Part shown: positions 45,967 to 55,261 of the stretch, piece by piece
How positions within the stretch are numbered: position 1 is the stretch's first letter
Layout: each line of letters begins with the position of its first letter
NCBI GenBank assembly: GCA_022702705.1
Contig: CM040428.1
Span: 103,062,022-103,126,021 of the forward strand
Source of the DNA: Papilionanthe hookeriana x Papilionanthe teres
Taxonomy: Eukaryota; Streptophyta; Magnoliopsida; Asparagales; Orchidaceae
Direction of reading: 5' to 3'
Length of the DNA: 64,000 nt
The notes under the pieces: generated by a model
Seen by the model: the letters and a program-made list of their open reading frames with translations, nothing else
The model's database searches: none
What the model was told of the DNA's origin: nothing
Translations under genes and position numbers: made by a program

Positions 45967-46169
45967 GGCGCCAAGCCAATAATTCCAAAATTTTGCTCAA
46001 TAAGCTCCATTTTTGCTCCTTTTTGCTCCTTTTTCCTTCTTTTTCTTTCTTGGACTCTTTTTAAATCATCTACACCCAAAAACATAAAAATACGTTTCAT
46101 TAAAGCATAATATCCTTAAGAATTGAATCATAAATAAGGCATAAAAATGGGTATTTTTTAGGTAGATCA

Positions 46170-47501
46170 AAATCCCCTAAACTTAAAGGTTACTTGTCCT
46201 CAAGTAACCCTTTTAATAACATAAAATAGATAACATTTAGAATGAAGTAAAAATATTTAAGATTCCTTGAAATTTTTTGTTTTATAAATGCTTTAGCAAA
46301 TCATTAACCAAATTTCACTAATTAAGTTTAATTTTAAGAATTTAAAAATATTTAACTACCAAATCATAAGACTTCTAATTTTTCATTTATTTCAAGAATA
46401 ATTATAGTTTATCATATCAAGGTCTCATAGAATATTTACAAGAAAAAGATTTTCATGAAATATTTTTCTAGTAAAAATATATGTACATAGAAATTAAGTT
46501 AAAAATGCAATCAGTCTTCTTCTTATAAGATAATTCATGTGAAGCCAATTTTTGATTAGACATTTCCTCAAGCTTCTTCTCACTTCCTTTTTTTTAAGTG
46601 AGGATTACTATTTTTGGATAGCCTGTTAATGACTTTGAACTTCACTATCCTTAACTTATTTTCAAAAACTTATACATTCTTACTTAATGAATATGACATT
46701 AATAATTTATTATTTTTTAAATCTTATTTCAATCTTTTATTTTTCAAATAATAATCTTGATTCCTTAGTATTTCAAAAATACAATTCTCTTTACTATAAA
46801 TAGAAAAATTTTGATCTTATTATTCTTTAAGCTAAATAATTCTATTCTTAAAATCAACCAAATTTTTTGAAGTTTTAGTTAAGTTATAATAAAATATTTA
46901 TAAATTCAAAAATTTAGGTAATCTTAAACAGATTTTTCATTCCTTATGTTATGTTAATATATTTTTAAAGAAAATATTAGTTTTTTAAGGACAAATAATA
47001 TTTAAATTTGATAAATGTTTTCCCTTCCCCCAAACTTCAGCTTTAGTATAAATATGAATCATGAAATTTTCTAAAGCATGAGAGAAAGAAATAAACAGGA
47101 ATTAATCTAAGTATAATAATGATGTAGTAAGGAAAAACTAACTTCTACTGTTACACATGCTTCAATATGAATATAACAGAAATGATTAAGCATATATAGA
47201 AAAGTTTTGCAGAGCAGGAATTAATTTTTAAGAATAAATCTTTTTTTATATATATTTTTTATTTTTTAACATGCAAATTTACTAACTATTCATGAACACT
47301 AAACAGTAGGCTGAAACAGAAATAAACTTTTATAGAAATTTATTCCCATTTCAGTCTTAAACACACATCAGATAATTTTAAAACAGTTTTAACATAGAAA
47401 GTTCACATAAACACTAACAAATAACATCACACTAAAGAGCACAAGAAACAAGAAAATAAACTAAAAACAAAATCGACAATCTCTAGATGTAAATCAAGCT
47501 A
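46170..47501 (-). other. 3' untranslated region of element Y
   Basis: Internal polypurine tract AAGTTTGGGGGAAGGG (47,022-47,037), conserved purine block (46,670-46,540: GGCTATCCAAAAATAGTAAT, short A/G run, GAAGAAGCTTGAGG, ATCAAAAATTGGCTTC), ACTTG-AGGA-CAAGT hairpin (46,192-46,205) and terminal polypurine tract AAGTTTAGGGGATTT (46,170-46,184). No gene. Confidence 0.7.
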
Positions 47502-48658
47502 CTAATCACTGTCTATAGCTTCATCATCGTCATCACCAAAAGAAAACTCCATATCCTTAGGATCAACATATGGTGAAAATTTGGGACAAGTAGGGAGCTG
47601 AACATCATGCTCACCCTTCAGAAATCTCACTAAAGTCTCTGAATACTCAGCATCGTAATCACTCTTTCTTTGTGTATACTCAGAAAGATGATCAATCTTC
47701 TTGTCTATCGTATCTACTCTACAGTGAGTTAAGAATAACTCATGCTGCTGCTCTATAAACTGATCATGCATGGTTTCCCAAAAAGTAGATGATGGCTCAG
47801 CAGAAGTAGATGGTCTAGAGTAGAAGCTCTATATAAAGTAGGTAATGAACCAGCAGGTACAGTAGAACTCTTACCTTGCAGTCGATCATAAATGATGACG
47901 CTTTCTCTTCCTATAGGCTTTGTCGACTTTAGCTTTTCCTCGGAAAGCTCAGCAACTATTCCAGCACTTTGACATAGAGAATAGATCAGAGATGGAAAAC
48001 CAAGTGAAATAGAAGTGCTAGAACGAGCAGTAGCCTCTACAGAATCATAAATAATGCTCCCTACATCAATAGACTTCCTCTTTTTTGAATGCAGTAGTTG
48101 AGAATAGCTCTATCTTTGGTAACTTCGCTCAGATGATTAGATGGAAGGAGACGAGCAGAAATAAAGTAGTGCCATGCCTTTGAAACACCATTAAGCTTAG
48201 AAGATGAAAAATTTACCCTTTTTCCATTCCGAATCTTCCAGACTCCAGTACTATCAGTCAGGTAGGCAATGATCATATCCAAATCTCCCTCAGATGGAGA
48301 TAATCCTGAGTAATAACACTCTATGTTTGGCGGCAGGCCATAGAAAATATTGATGCGTTCAGGAGTGAATCCTACTCCAACTCCTCAAACAAAAATCTTG
48401 TATTCTTTCGCATCCACGAAATTAGCATAAAACTCTCTAACAACTGGGATAGCGACAACAACAGTGAAATAGTAGAATCGTTGCCAGTTGAGCGCAACGA
48501 TTGTCTCCTCAATTCTTCCTCCAGGATTATAAAAACTTCGCTCCGAGATAAATTTTGGAGTCGTAGCAAAATCATTATCGGAAGTGTGCAGCTGTAGTGA
48601 CGAATTTGCTACAATCAAAATTTTCTCGTTCCTTTCCTCACTTAGATTTGGGTGCCAT
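47502..48658 (-). pseudogene. ORF-B (plant transposon protein type), element Y
   Basis: Starts MAPKSK at 48,658, directly after the intron acceptor. Pieces in several frames: ERSFYNPGGRIEETIVALNW and VVAIPVVREFYANFVDAKEY; TDSTGVWKIRNGKRVNFSSS; the conserved LLPSNHLSEVTKDRAILNYC; a middle region; and a C-terminal coiled coil (HCRVDTIDKKIDHLSEYTQR) with PTCPKFSPYVDPKD and an acidic end. About 385 codons in total, the same as X. Stops and frameshifts (for example after MAPKSK) inactivate it. Function unproven; the conserved order across four elements shows that it was a real component of the element. Confidence 0.8.
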
Positions 48659-48862
48659 CTAAACGTGAAAAAAAAACGCGAAATAAATTCAACGGATCTA
48701 GGAAAATAAACTAATTTAAGCTTTTCAAACTTGAAAAAGCTTAAAAAATCATGGATTTAACCATAAAAAAATCAAAATTTTTCTCAAAATTTTGTTTTTT
48801 CTTAATGAGAGCAAAATCCATGGTGAAAATAAAAAATAATGAGTTTAGAATGTAGATCTGAC
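48659..48862 (-). other. candidate 5'-leader intron of ORF-B, element Y
   Basis: Donor GAG|GTCAGAT at 48,862 (the expected GTAAG has mutated) and acceptor CGTTTAG|ATGG at 48,659; 204 nt, with TTTTCACCATGGATTTT inside. Matches the introns of X and Z in place and length. Confidence 0.6.
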
Positions 48863-49029
48863 CTCGAGATGAAGAAATCAGGTGATTTCAAGCTCAAAAA
48901 TAGAAAAATCCTGCTTTAAATGGGATCTCTAGGTGGTATTTTCACGAAAAACAGTGGAGAAGGAAGCTTAGGCATCAAAAATGTCGTGGGGGGGTTTAAG
49001 AAGATGAGTTTTCGGGTTCAGGCCGAACC

Positions 49030-49062
49030 GACGCCGAATTCTGGCTCCTAGGCGCCAGACTC
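49030..49062 (-). promoter_or_regulatory. palindrome cluster upstream of ORF-B, element Y
   Basis: Decayed version of the Y hairpin: CGACGCC, loop GAATTCT, GGCTCCTAGGCGCC. The loop is still 7 nt. A CATTTAAAG word (48,914-48,922) follows at about 110 bp and could serve as a weak TATA box. Confidence 0.5.
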
Positions 49063-49455
49063 GCCTCTCCAAAAATTTGATTTAAATTAAATATTTTCCA
49101 CAAAATCTTATCAAATTTGACTCCTAGTTACTCTTATGAGAGTATTAATCCATTTTATATCCTCCAAATATTTTCACAATCAAATTAAAATGATAGTATA
49201 GATCCACAAAAAGTGTATCCAAATTCTTCAATTCTAAATCTAACATCCATTCCAAATTCAATAACTTTCAGTACAAGACTGTATCATGGTTCATCGTTTT
49301 ATAAATAACACAAACAACAACATATTCAAAGCAAACATTCAAATCCAACAACACACATTGAACAATTAAGCAAACACACAAATTAGATATTCAACACACT
49401 AACACAAGACTCGATCACACCTAAAACACATATAGGATCTATTTAACACCAATCT
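49063..49455. other. ORF-A to ORF-B spacer, element Y
   Basis: A/C-rich on the plus strand (AACACACATTGAAC); by analogy the ORF-A 3' untranslated region. No gene. Confidence 0.4.
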
Positions 49456-49812
49456 TCAATTACCATCCCTTTCACAATGAAGTTCACTAGGACCGAAGGG
49501 ATAAAACACCAATGCCCTTGGAAATTCCAAAGCCGTCTTTTCATCGATCCACTTGTTCTTCGCGTACATTTCTACTTGAGCATCATGATAGGCAGCCATA
49601 TGATCAGATTGAAGTTTGGTTTGCCATTCCAAGTGTTTGTATTGGTGGTACATCTCATGGAGACGATTACCAATACTTTGAAGTTCTGCTTCAATCTTAT
49701 CCAATCGACTAAACATTTTCTCCAAACTAACAGCAATAAAACCATTAAAATAAGGCTGAGGATCTTTAGGAGATTTGTCCCTTACCTCATTTCCATGATT
49801 TCCTCTATCCAT
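49456..49812 (-). CDS. ORF-A (coiled-coil protein), element Y, intact frame
   Basis: 118 codons without interruption, start ATG at 49,812 (MDRGNHGNEVRDKSPKD). The frame remains open upstream to 50,019, but homologues and the TATA box at 49,899 favour this start. Sequence features: YFNGFIAVSLEKMFSRLDKI, then heptads (DKIEAELQSIGNRLHEM), a QTKLQSDHMAAYHDAQVEMY stretch and a FPRALVFYPFGPSEL end. It is the only accessory ORF in the window without a stop. Predicted soluble, with no signal peptide or membrane segment. Function unknown; its C-terminal layout resembles ORF-B. Whether it is expressed cannot be told from the sequence. Confidence 0.65.
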   Translation of the reverse strand: MDRGNHGNEVRDKSPKDPQPYFNGFIAVSLEKMFSRLDKIEAELQSIGNRLHEMYHQYKHLEWQTKLQSDHMAAYHDAQVEMYAKNKWIDEKTALEFPRALVFYPFGPSELHCERDGN

Positions 49813-49898
49813 TGCCTCCAAATCCTTCTTAACTCCTCCAAAATGGATTGCTCTGGTCGAAATTAGTGTTTCTATGGGATTGAGGACGAAAAATAAGC

Positions 49899-49906
49899 TA
49901 TATATA
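49899..49906 (-). promoter_or_regulatory. TATA box of the ORF-A module, element Y
   Basis: TTTATATATAGC on the minus strand, 87 bp upstream of the ORF-A ATG and about 63 bp downstream of the nearest palindrome arm. Same arrangement as in X and Z. Confidence 0.6.
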
Positions 49907-49954
49907 AAGAGATTTCGTGTGAAAAACTGAAGAATTTGAGTTTTTCCATGATCT

Positions 49955-50075
49955 GTAACCGCGACGCTTAGGCGCCGGAATCTGGCGCCTAGGCACCGGA
50001 TCATCGATACGCAGGCCACTCTGGAGCTTAGGCGCCAACTTTTGGCGCCTAGGCGCCGGAACCTCGATCGACTCC
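49955..50075 (-). promoter_or_regulatory. palindrome cluster upstream of ORF-A, element Y
   Basis: Two perfect hairpins of the same design, TAGGCGCC/7 nt/GGCGCCTA, at 49,969-49,991 (loop GGAATCT) and 50,029-50,051 (loop AACTTTT), plus additional CGCCTAGGC words. A strongly GC-rich island. Confidence 0.7.
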
Positions 50076-50387
50076 GATTCGCCTATCGTCAAATTTTGCA
50101 AAGTTTCGGTCGTAAAAATAGGTCTAATAAAAGAGTGTGATCCACACACAAACACTATTACAAAAAAAACAAATCATAAATAATCACAAAAAAAGGTTAA
50201 CTTGATCTCCTTTTTATTCACATTTGACATGGAGTGGTCCAAGTCTAAATTCTATATACTTTAAGAAAATGTTTAGCTTAAGCCAATTCAGACTTGTTAG
50301 CCTTCTATTTCCAGAAGTTATATATAAATTTATTCAAGACTAAGGGATAACCTTACAACAATAATTAAACTCAAACAAATAAATATA

Positions 50388-50430
50388 GGTTGCCTCCCAC
50401 AAAGCGCTTGGATTAACGCCGTCAGCACGA
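50388..50430 (-). other. Athila pol-end motif, element Y
   Basis: Minus strand: GCTGACGGCGTTAATCCAAG, then CGCTTTGTGGGAGGCAACC, starting about 15 bases after the pol stop at 50,445. Confidence 0.75.
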
Positions 50431-50444
50431 TCTAATTAATTGAA

Positions 50445-51470
50445 TTAATCGGGTAGACTCATCTTATAAGCCCCTTTGTAATTTAATTTCATTTCTCCAA
50501 TATAAGGCTTCAGTCTTAATACGTTAACTTTAAATACTTTTCCAGTTTTGGGATCTTTAATATCCACAGATCCATAAGGGTATACTTTCTCAATTATAAA
50601 TGGTTCCATCCATTTAGATTTTAATTTTCCAGGGAAAAGTGTTAAACGAGCATTAAATAATAATTCTTCTTGTCCAGGCTTGAATATTTTCCTTGAAATC
50701 ATTTTTTCATGCAATTTCTTCATTCTTTCCTTATAAATGCTTGCATTTTCATAAGACTCATTTCTTATCTCTTCTATTTCATTTAGTTGTAATAATCGTT
50801 TTTCTCCTGCAATATTCAAATTATAATAGAACTCCTTTATCGCCTAATAAGCTTTATGCTCTAGTTCAACAGGTATGTGACAATGTTTACCATAAATTAA
50901 CCGATAAGGTGACATTCTGATAGGTGTCTTATAAGCTGTTCTATAAGCCCATAATGCAGAATCAAGTCTATCAACCCAGTCAGTTCTTTTAGGATTAACA
51001 GTCTTTTCTAAAATTCTTTTAATTTCTCTATTTGACACTTCAGCCATTCCACTTGTTTGAGGATGATTGCAATTCTATGTTTAATTCTAAACTTTGCCAA
51101 TAATGATTGAATTCTTATATTTCTAAAAAGACTTCCCCCACCTGTGATAATTATCCTGGGGATTCCAAATCTTGTAAAAATCATTTTCTTTAAAAATTTC
51201 GAAACACTTTTGGAATCACAGTTAGATAAAGCTACAACTTCGATCCACTTTGAAACATAATTAACTGCTAATAAAATATAAATCTTTCCAGATGATGGCA
51301 TGAAAGGTCCCATAAATTCTAAACCCCATACATCGAAAATTTCAATTTCTAATATAAAGTTTAGAGACATTTCATTTTTTCTGGATATATTTCCCATTCT
51401 TTAACATCGATCACAAGTTTTCACATAATGTCCAACATCTTTAAATAAAGTAGGCCAATAAAATCCAAAA
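50445..51470 (-). pseudogene. integrase region of pol, element Y
   Basis: From the zinc-finger end (GFYWPTLFKDVGHYVKTCDRC, 51,460-51,400) through the core [32 protein letters not shown] and [16 protein letters not shown] to the C-terminal FKPGQEELLFNARLTLFPGK and DPKTGKVFKVNVLRL (50,445). The first catalytic Asp (GLDF) is Glu and the second (TDGG) is Gly, so it cannot be active. Frameshifts divide it in three. RT and RNase H are absent: homology ends at the head-to-head junction with element Z near 51,475. Confidence 0.8.
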
Positions 51471-51481
51471 TTTAAACTGTA

Positions 51482-51900
51482 GGAGCAGTTCTTGGGCAAA
51501 GATATGAAAAGATTTTTAAAGTTATATACTATGCTTAGTAAAACTCTAAATAATGCTGAAATAAATTATACAGCTATTGTAAAGAGAATTATTAGCGGTA
51601 GTATATGGTTTTAATAAATTTAGACCTTATCCGATTGGAACAAAATGTATCGTGCATACCGATCATTCTCGCTATCAAATATTTAATGCAAAAGAAATAT
51701 TCCAAACCAAGATTAATTAGATGGATGCTATTAATGCAAGAATTCGATTTTGAGATCGTTAATAAGAAAGGAACTGATAATCAAATTGCGGATCATTTAT
51801 CAAGATTAGAAAATCATGAATTATCTGAAATTGAAAATGAAATTATAGACAGTTTTCCTGATGAACAACTATATAATATCAAAGAGTGGAAAATACCATG
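51482..51900 (+). pseudogene. RNase H fragment of pol, element Z
   Basis: Begins mid-domain with [18 protein letters not shown], then SKTLNNAEINYTAI, a frameshifted HTDHS/IKYL region, [20 protein letters not shown] and [15 protein letters not shown]. Closest in layout to the X RNase H. The upstream half, RT and gag are missing at the head-to-head junction. Confidence 0.8.
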
Positions 51901-53187
51901 GTATGCTGATATAGTAAACTATATAGTTAGTAATATTTTACCAACTATGCTAACTTTACAACAACAAAAAAATTCATCCATGATACGAAAACCTATTTTT
52001 GGGATGAACCATATTTATATAAGCAATGTAAGGATTTAATTATTAGAAGATGTGTACCTTATGAAGAAACTGAACCAATTATTCAAAAATGTCATGATTC
52101 CGATTTTGGAGGACATTTCGAGATCGATAAAACCGCTTATAAGATTCTACAATCTGGATTTTACTCGGCCTACTCTATTTAGAGATGTATACGTATATAT
52201 TAAAACTTGCGATAAATGTCAAAGAGTAGGAAATATATCTAGAAAAAACGAAATGCCTCTAAATTTTATATTAGAAGTTGAAATTTTTGATGTTTGGGGA
52301 TTATATTTTATGGGACCTTTTATTCCTTCGTTTGGAAACTCATATATATTAGTAGCTGTTGATTATGTTTCCAAATGGATTGAGGCACAAGCTTTACCTA
52401 GGTGTGATGCTAAGAGTGTTTCAAAATTTCGATGAAAAATATTTTTACTAGATTTGGAATGCCGAGAGTGATTATCACCGACGGAGGAACTCATTTTAGA
52501 AATAAATACATTCACAAACTAGTAGAAAAATACAATATTACTCATAAGATATCTACCGCTTATCATCCACGTACTAGCGGATTAGCCGAAGTATCTAATC
52601 GTGAGATTAAACGTATTTTAGAAAAATCAGTAAACCCAAATAGGTTAGATTGGTCTATTAGATTAGATAATCGCATTATGGGCTTATAGGATCGCTTATA
52701 AAACTCCGATTGGAATGACTCCTTACAAGCTTATATATGGAAAAACATGCCACTTACCAGCTTGAATTAGAACATAAAGCATATTGGGCGATTAAAGTAT
52801 TTAATTATAATATGAAGGAAGCTCGGTGAGAAAAGATTGCCGCAATTAAATGAATTGGAAGAATTAAGAAATGAATCATATGATAATGATCGGATTTATA
52901 AAGAAAAGATGAAATTATGGCATGATCTAAGATTAATCAGAGAAATTTTGAACCAAGACGAGAAGTTTTGTTATATAATACTAGATTAAAATTATTTCCT
53001 GGAAAATCGAAGTCTCGATGGTTAGGACCTTTCACCATAACTCAAATATTTTCATACGGAACTATAGAAATCGAAGATCCAAAAACTGGACATAAATTTA
53101 AAGTTAATGGACATAGATTAAAACCATATTTTGAAGGTATAAGACCTAACTATAAAGAGGTTTTAATGCTTAGTCGACTCGATTAAT
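51901..53187 (+). pseudogene. integrase region of pol, element Z
   Basis: Zinc-binding [15 protein letters not shown] (about 52,092) and CDKCQ (about 52,210), core [20 protein letters not shown] with [17 protein letters not shown] (52,465), [20 protein letters not shown] (52,550) and a C-terminal domain with LGPFTITQIFSYGTIEIEDP to the stop at 53,187. The first catalytic Asp is Tyr (GLYFMGPF for GLDFMGPF). Four or more frameshifts. It preserves the STAYHPRT stretch deleted in X. Confidence 0.85.
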
Positions 53188-53201
53188 AATCGAAATTAGG
53201 T

Positions 53202-53247
53202 CGGGCTGACGACGTTAAACCAAGCGCTTTATGGGAGGCAACCCATA
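53202..53247 (+). other. Athila pol-end motif, element Z
   Basis: GCTGACGACGTTAAACCAAG followed by CGCTTTATGGGAGGCAACCCA, 15 bases after the pol stop. The best-preserved copy. Confidence 0.8.
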
Positions 53248-53399
53248 TTAGTCATCTAATTTTATTGTATCTTAATAGTTAGTCTATATTATTGAAACTT
53301 TACTACTCAATTATTATTAAGAATCATCACATATTCGAACCATTATGATGAGAAAAGAAATTATTCGATTTAGAGCGAAATTGGACATTATTTTGGAAT

Positions 53400-53575
53400 C
53401 TCGCCGACGGCGAGGTCGATACTCGCCGACGCCGAGGTTCGTGCCTAAATTAGATTCAGTTTATTTATCGAGCTCGCCGATGGCGAGAAACGTCCCGCCG
53501 ACGAGCGAGAACATGGGAGTGCGCTTTTATAACCGAGTCGCCGACGGCGAGAAACTTCTCGCCGACAGCCGAGGA
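53400..53575 (+). promoter_or_regulatory. palindrome cluster upstream of the first accessory ORF, element Z
   Basis: Five copies of the 15-base unit CTCGCCGACGGCGAG (perfect at 53,400-53,414) and close variants near 53,432, 53,474, 53,537 and 53,556. Each unit is a 7-bp inverted repeat around a central A. Confidence 0.7.
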
Positions 53576-53578
53576 AGT

Positions 53579-53585
53579 TATAAAG
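53579..53585 (+). promoter_or_regulatory. TATA box of the first accessory ORF, element Z
   Basis: GTTATAAAGATG immediately after the palindrome cluster and about 120 bp before the ATG at 53,707. A second AT-rich candidate (TTATTTATAA) lies at 53,591. Confidence 0.5.
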
Positions 53586-53706
53586 ATGAGTTATTTATAA
53601 TTTGAATGCCGATTTGGACGGTTTCAACACCAATTCCTTTGTGAAAACCCATTCTTAAATCATTCTAGATCTGCCTTCTTCACTAGAATTCATTCCATTC
53701 ACCATA

Positions 53707-54861
53707 ATGGCCTCCAAATTCTTAGATTCCTCTAATTTGGAGTGTTTAACCGGAGGAAATTTGTGAGTGCGGAAGCGTAACGGATCTTCAACAAGGTTTT
53801 GGTAAAGAAAAGAGTTATCAAGGAATGGGGATTTGTCAATCGAGGATTAGAGAATTCCACTACGAAGATAAAAGAAATGATCGCGCAGTCGGCACTGGGA
53901 GGTATTTTGTTACACTACGTCCGTCGTTGTTATTCCAGTTGTGAAAGAGTTCTACTCTAACTTACATGCGATCAACAATGGGAATGTCTACGTCCGAGGA
54001 AGATGGGTGACGTTTACTCCATCAAGAGTAAATGAATTATTCTCTATAGAAAACACCTCGGTATGTCACTATTCAAATTTTGTGCCTTCTCGATATAATA
54101 TGAATGAGATATTTCGATATCCGATCGATGAACCGGAAGATTGGGAAATGCGTGAAGACGGGTATGTTAGTTTCTCTCGCATCACTTTTGAATCCTGTCT
54201 CAAAGCACCGGCACTTTTTCATCTCATCTAAATTGTTACCTACTATGAGGGTAAACAAGGTTTCGAAGGAATGCGCTATATTGAATTATTGTATTCAAAA
54301 TGGATCACCTATTGATGTTGGATCAATAATTGTTAAGTCCGTATTGGGTTTAATCGTGCATGGGTCGGCTTCACTGGACTAGGACACCCATCTACTATTT
54401 TTGCATTATGCGACCGCACCGTGTTTCTTATGAAGCTTGGGAAAAGGTTCTCGTTACCTTGGAAGCCGCTCGATCCTACGTATATGTTCCCTACTTTGGA
54501 CAATAATGAAGACATTACATTTATCTCTCGATAGAGCTTCACGTAATAATCCTATAGCAAGGCCTATTTCGGATAAAACGGAGTTACTTATGAAGAAAAT
54601 TAAAGGAATGGAGAAAGAACTCGTAGAAAGTGAGAGATTCAATCGACAATATATCCGATTTATTTGATCACATTGATCGGAGGATGAAGGAACACTTTGA
54701 TCATTCTGGACACTCGGAAGCTAGCTTTCTTCATTTACCGAGACGAAGGGTTGGATCATCGAAGAATCTGCTCGGAATTTCCCTTCGAGCCTTTCTATAA
54801 CTTATTTGTGCATCATCGTCATATCGGAAATATCGTAGAAGATGAAGATTCTCGACATTGA
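53707..54861 (+). pseudogene. first accessory ORF of element Z (full-length ORF-B-like)
   Basis: In the place where L, X and Y have the short ORF-A, Z carries a long ORF with the N-terminal domain typical of ORF-B: MASKFLDSS, VVVIPVVKEFYSNLHAINNG, VRGRWVTFTPSRVNELFSIE, HFFISSKLLPTMRVNKVSKE and CAILNYCIQNGSPIDVGSII, then a coiled coil (MKKIKGMEKELVESERFNRQ) and an ending FPFEPFYNLFVHHRHIGN that matches the end of ORF-A in L (PHIPFYNLFVHH). About 385 codons with several stops and frameshifts. I infer that ORF-A is a shortened descendant of such a protein. Confidence 0.7.
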
Positions 54862-55261
54862 AGAGTAGTAGTAAAGATTTCCATAGTAAGTTTATGTTTA
54901 TGTTATTTGATTTGATTTAGATTTTATTATGTGTGGAGTGATGATTTGAATATCTCAAACCTAATCGAGATATGCGTCATAGTTTTGTATCAGCATTTAG
55001 TGTGTCGTGGATTGGTTTGCGATGCCGATTAGTAGTAAGGATTGGAGAATCGAAGTTTGATTATAGAGTTTAAAATTATGTTAGTTTGTACATCTCATGG
55101 ATTTCAACATTAAAGTTAATTTGTTGTGTTGTGTGAATTTGTTTGTGTATAAGTAGCTAATCTTCATATTAAATTAATAAATGATGTGATCGGAAATATA
55201 ATATAAGGCAAATCAAGGACGAAAATGAGTGACGAATTTCAGAAATTAAAATTTTTGGAAT
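54862..55261. other. spacer between the two accessory ORFs, element Z
   Basis: T/G-rich non-coding sequence, as after ORF-A in the other elements. Nothing else supportable. Confidence 0.4.

Larger units (their letters stand above)
44625..46169 (-). repeat. LTR Y, 5' part
   Basis: Starts TGATCTACC on the minus strand immediately after the polypurine tract. It contains the palindrome hairpin (45,944-45,966), another GCGCCTAGGTGCC word (45,712) and a TATA box (45,622-45,629), then T-rich sequence up to the (AT)n tract and LINE. It is the 3' LTR of element Y but is also followed by a PBS-like leader and gag, so it is shared by two units. Confidence 0.75.

Noticed and set aside
49456..50155. Long frame 50,019-49,456 and overlapping 50,155-49,898 as genes
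   Set aside because: The upstream parts run through the palindrome cluster and the TATA region; homologues support only the 49,812 start.
53345..53605. 86-codon frame through the Z palindromes
   Set aside because: GC-rich palindromes lack stops, which gives a chance frame; no homologous frame in X or Y.
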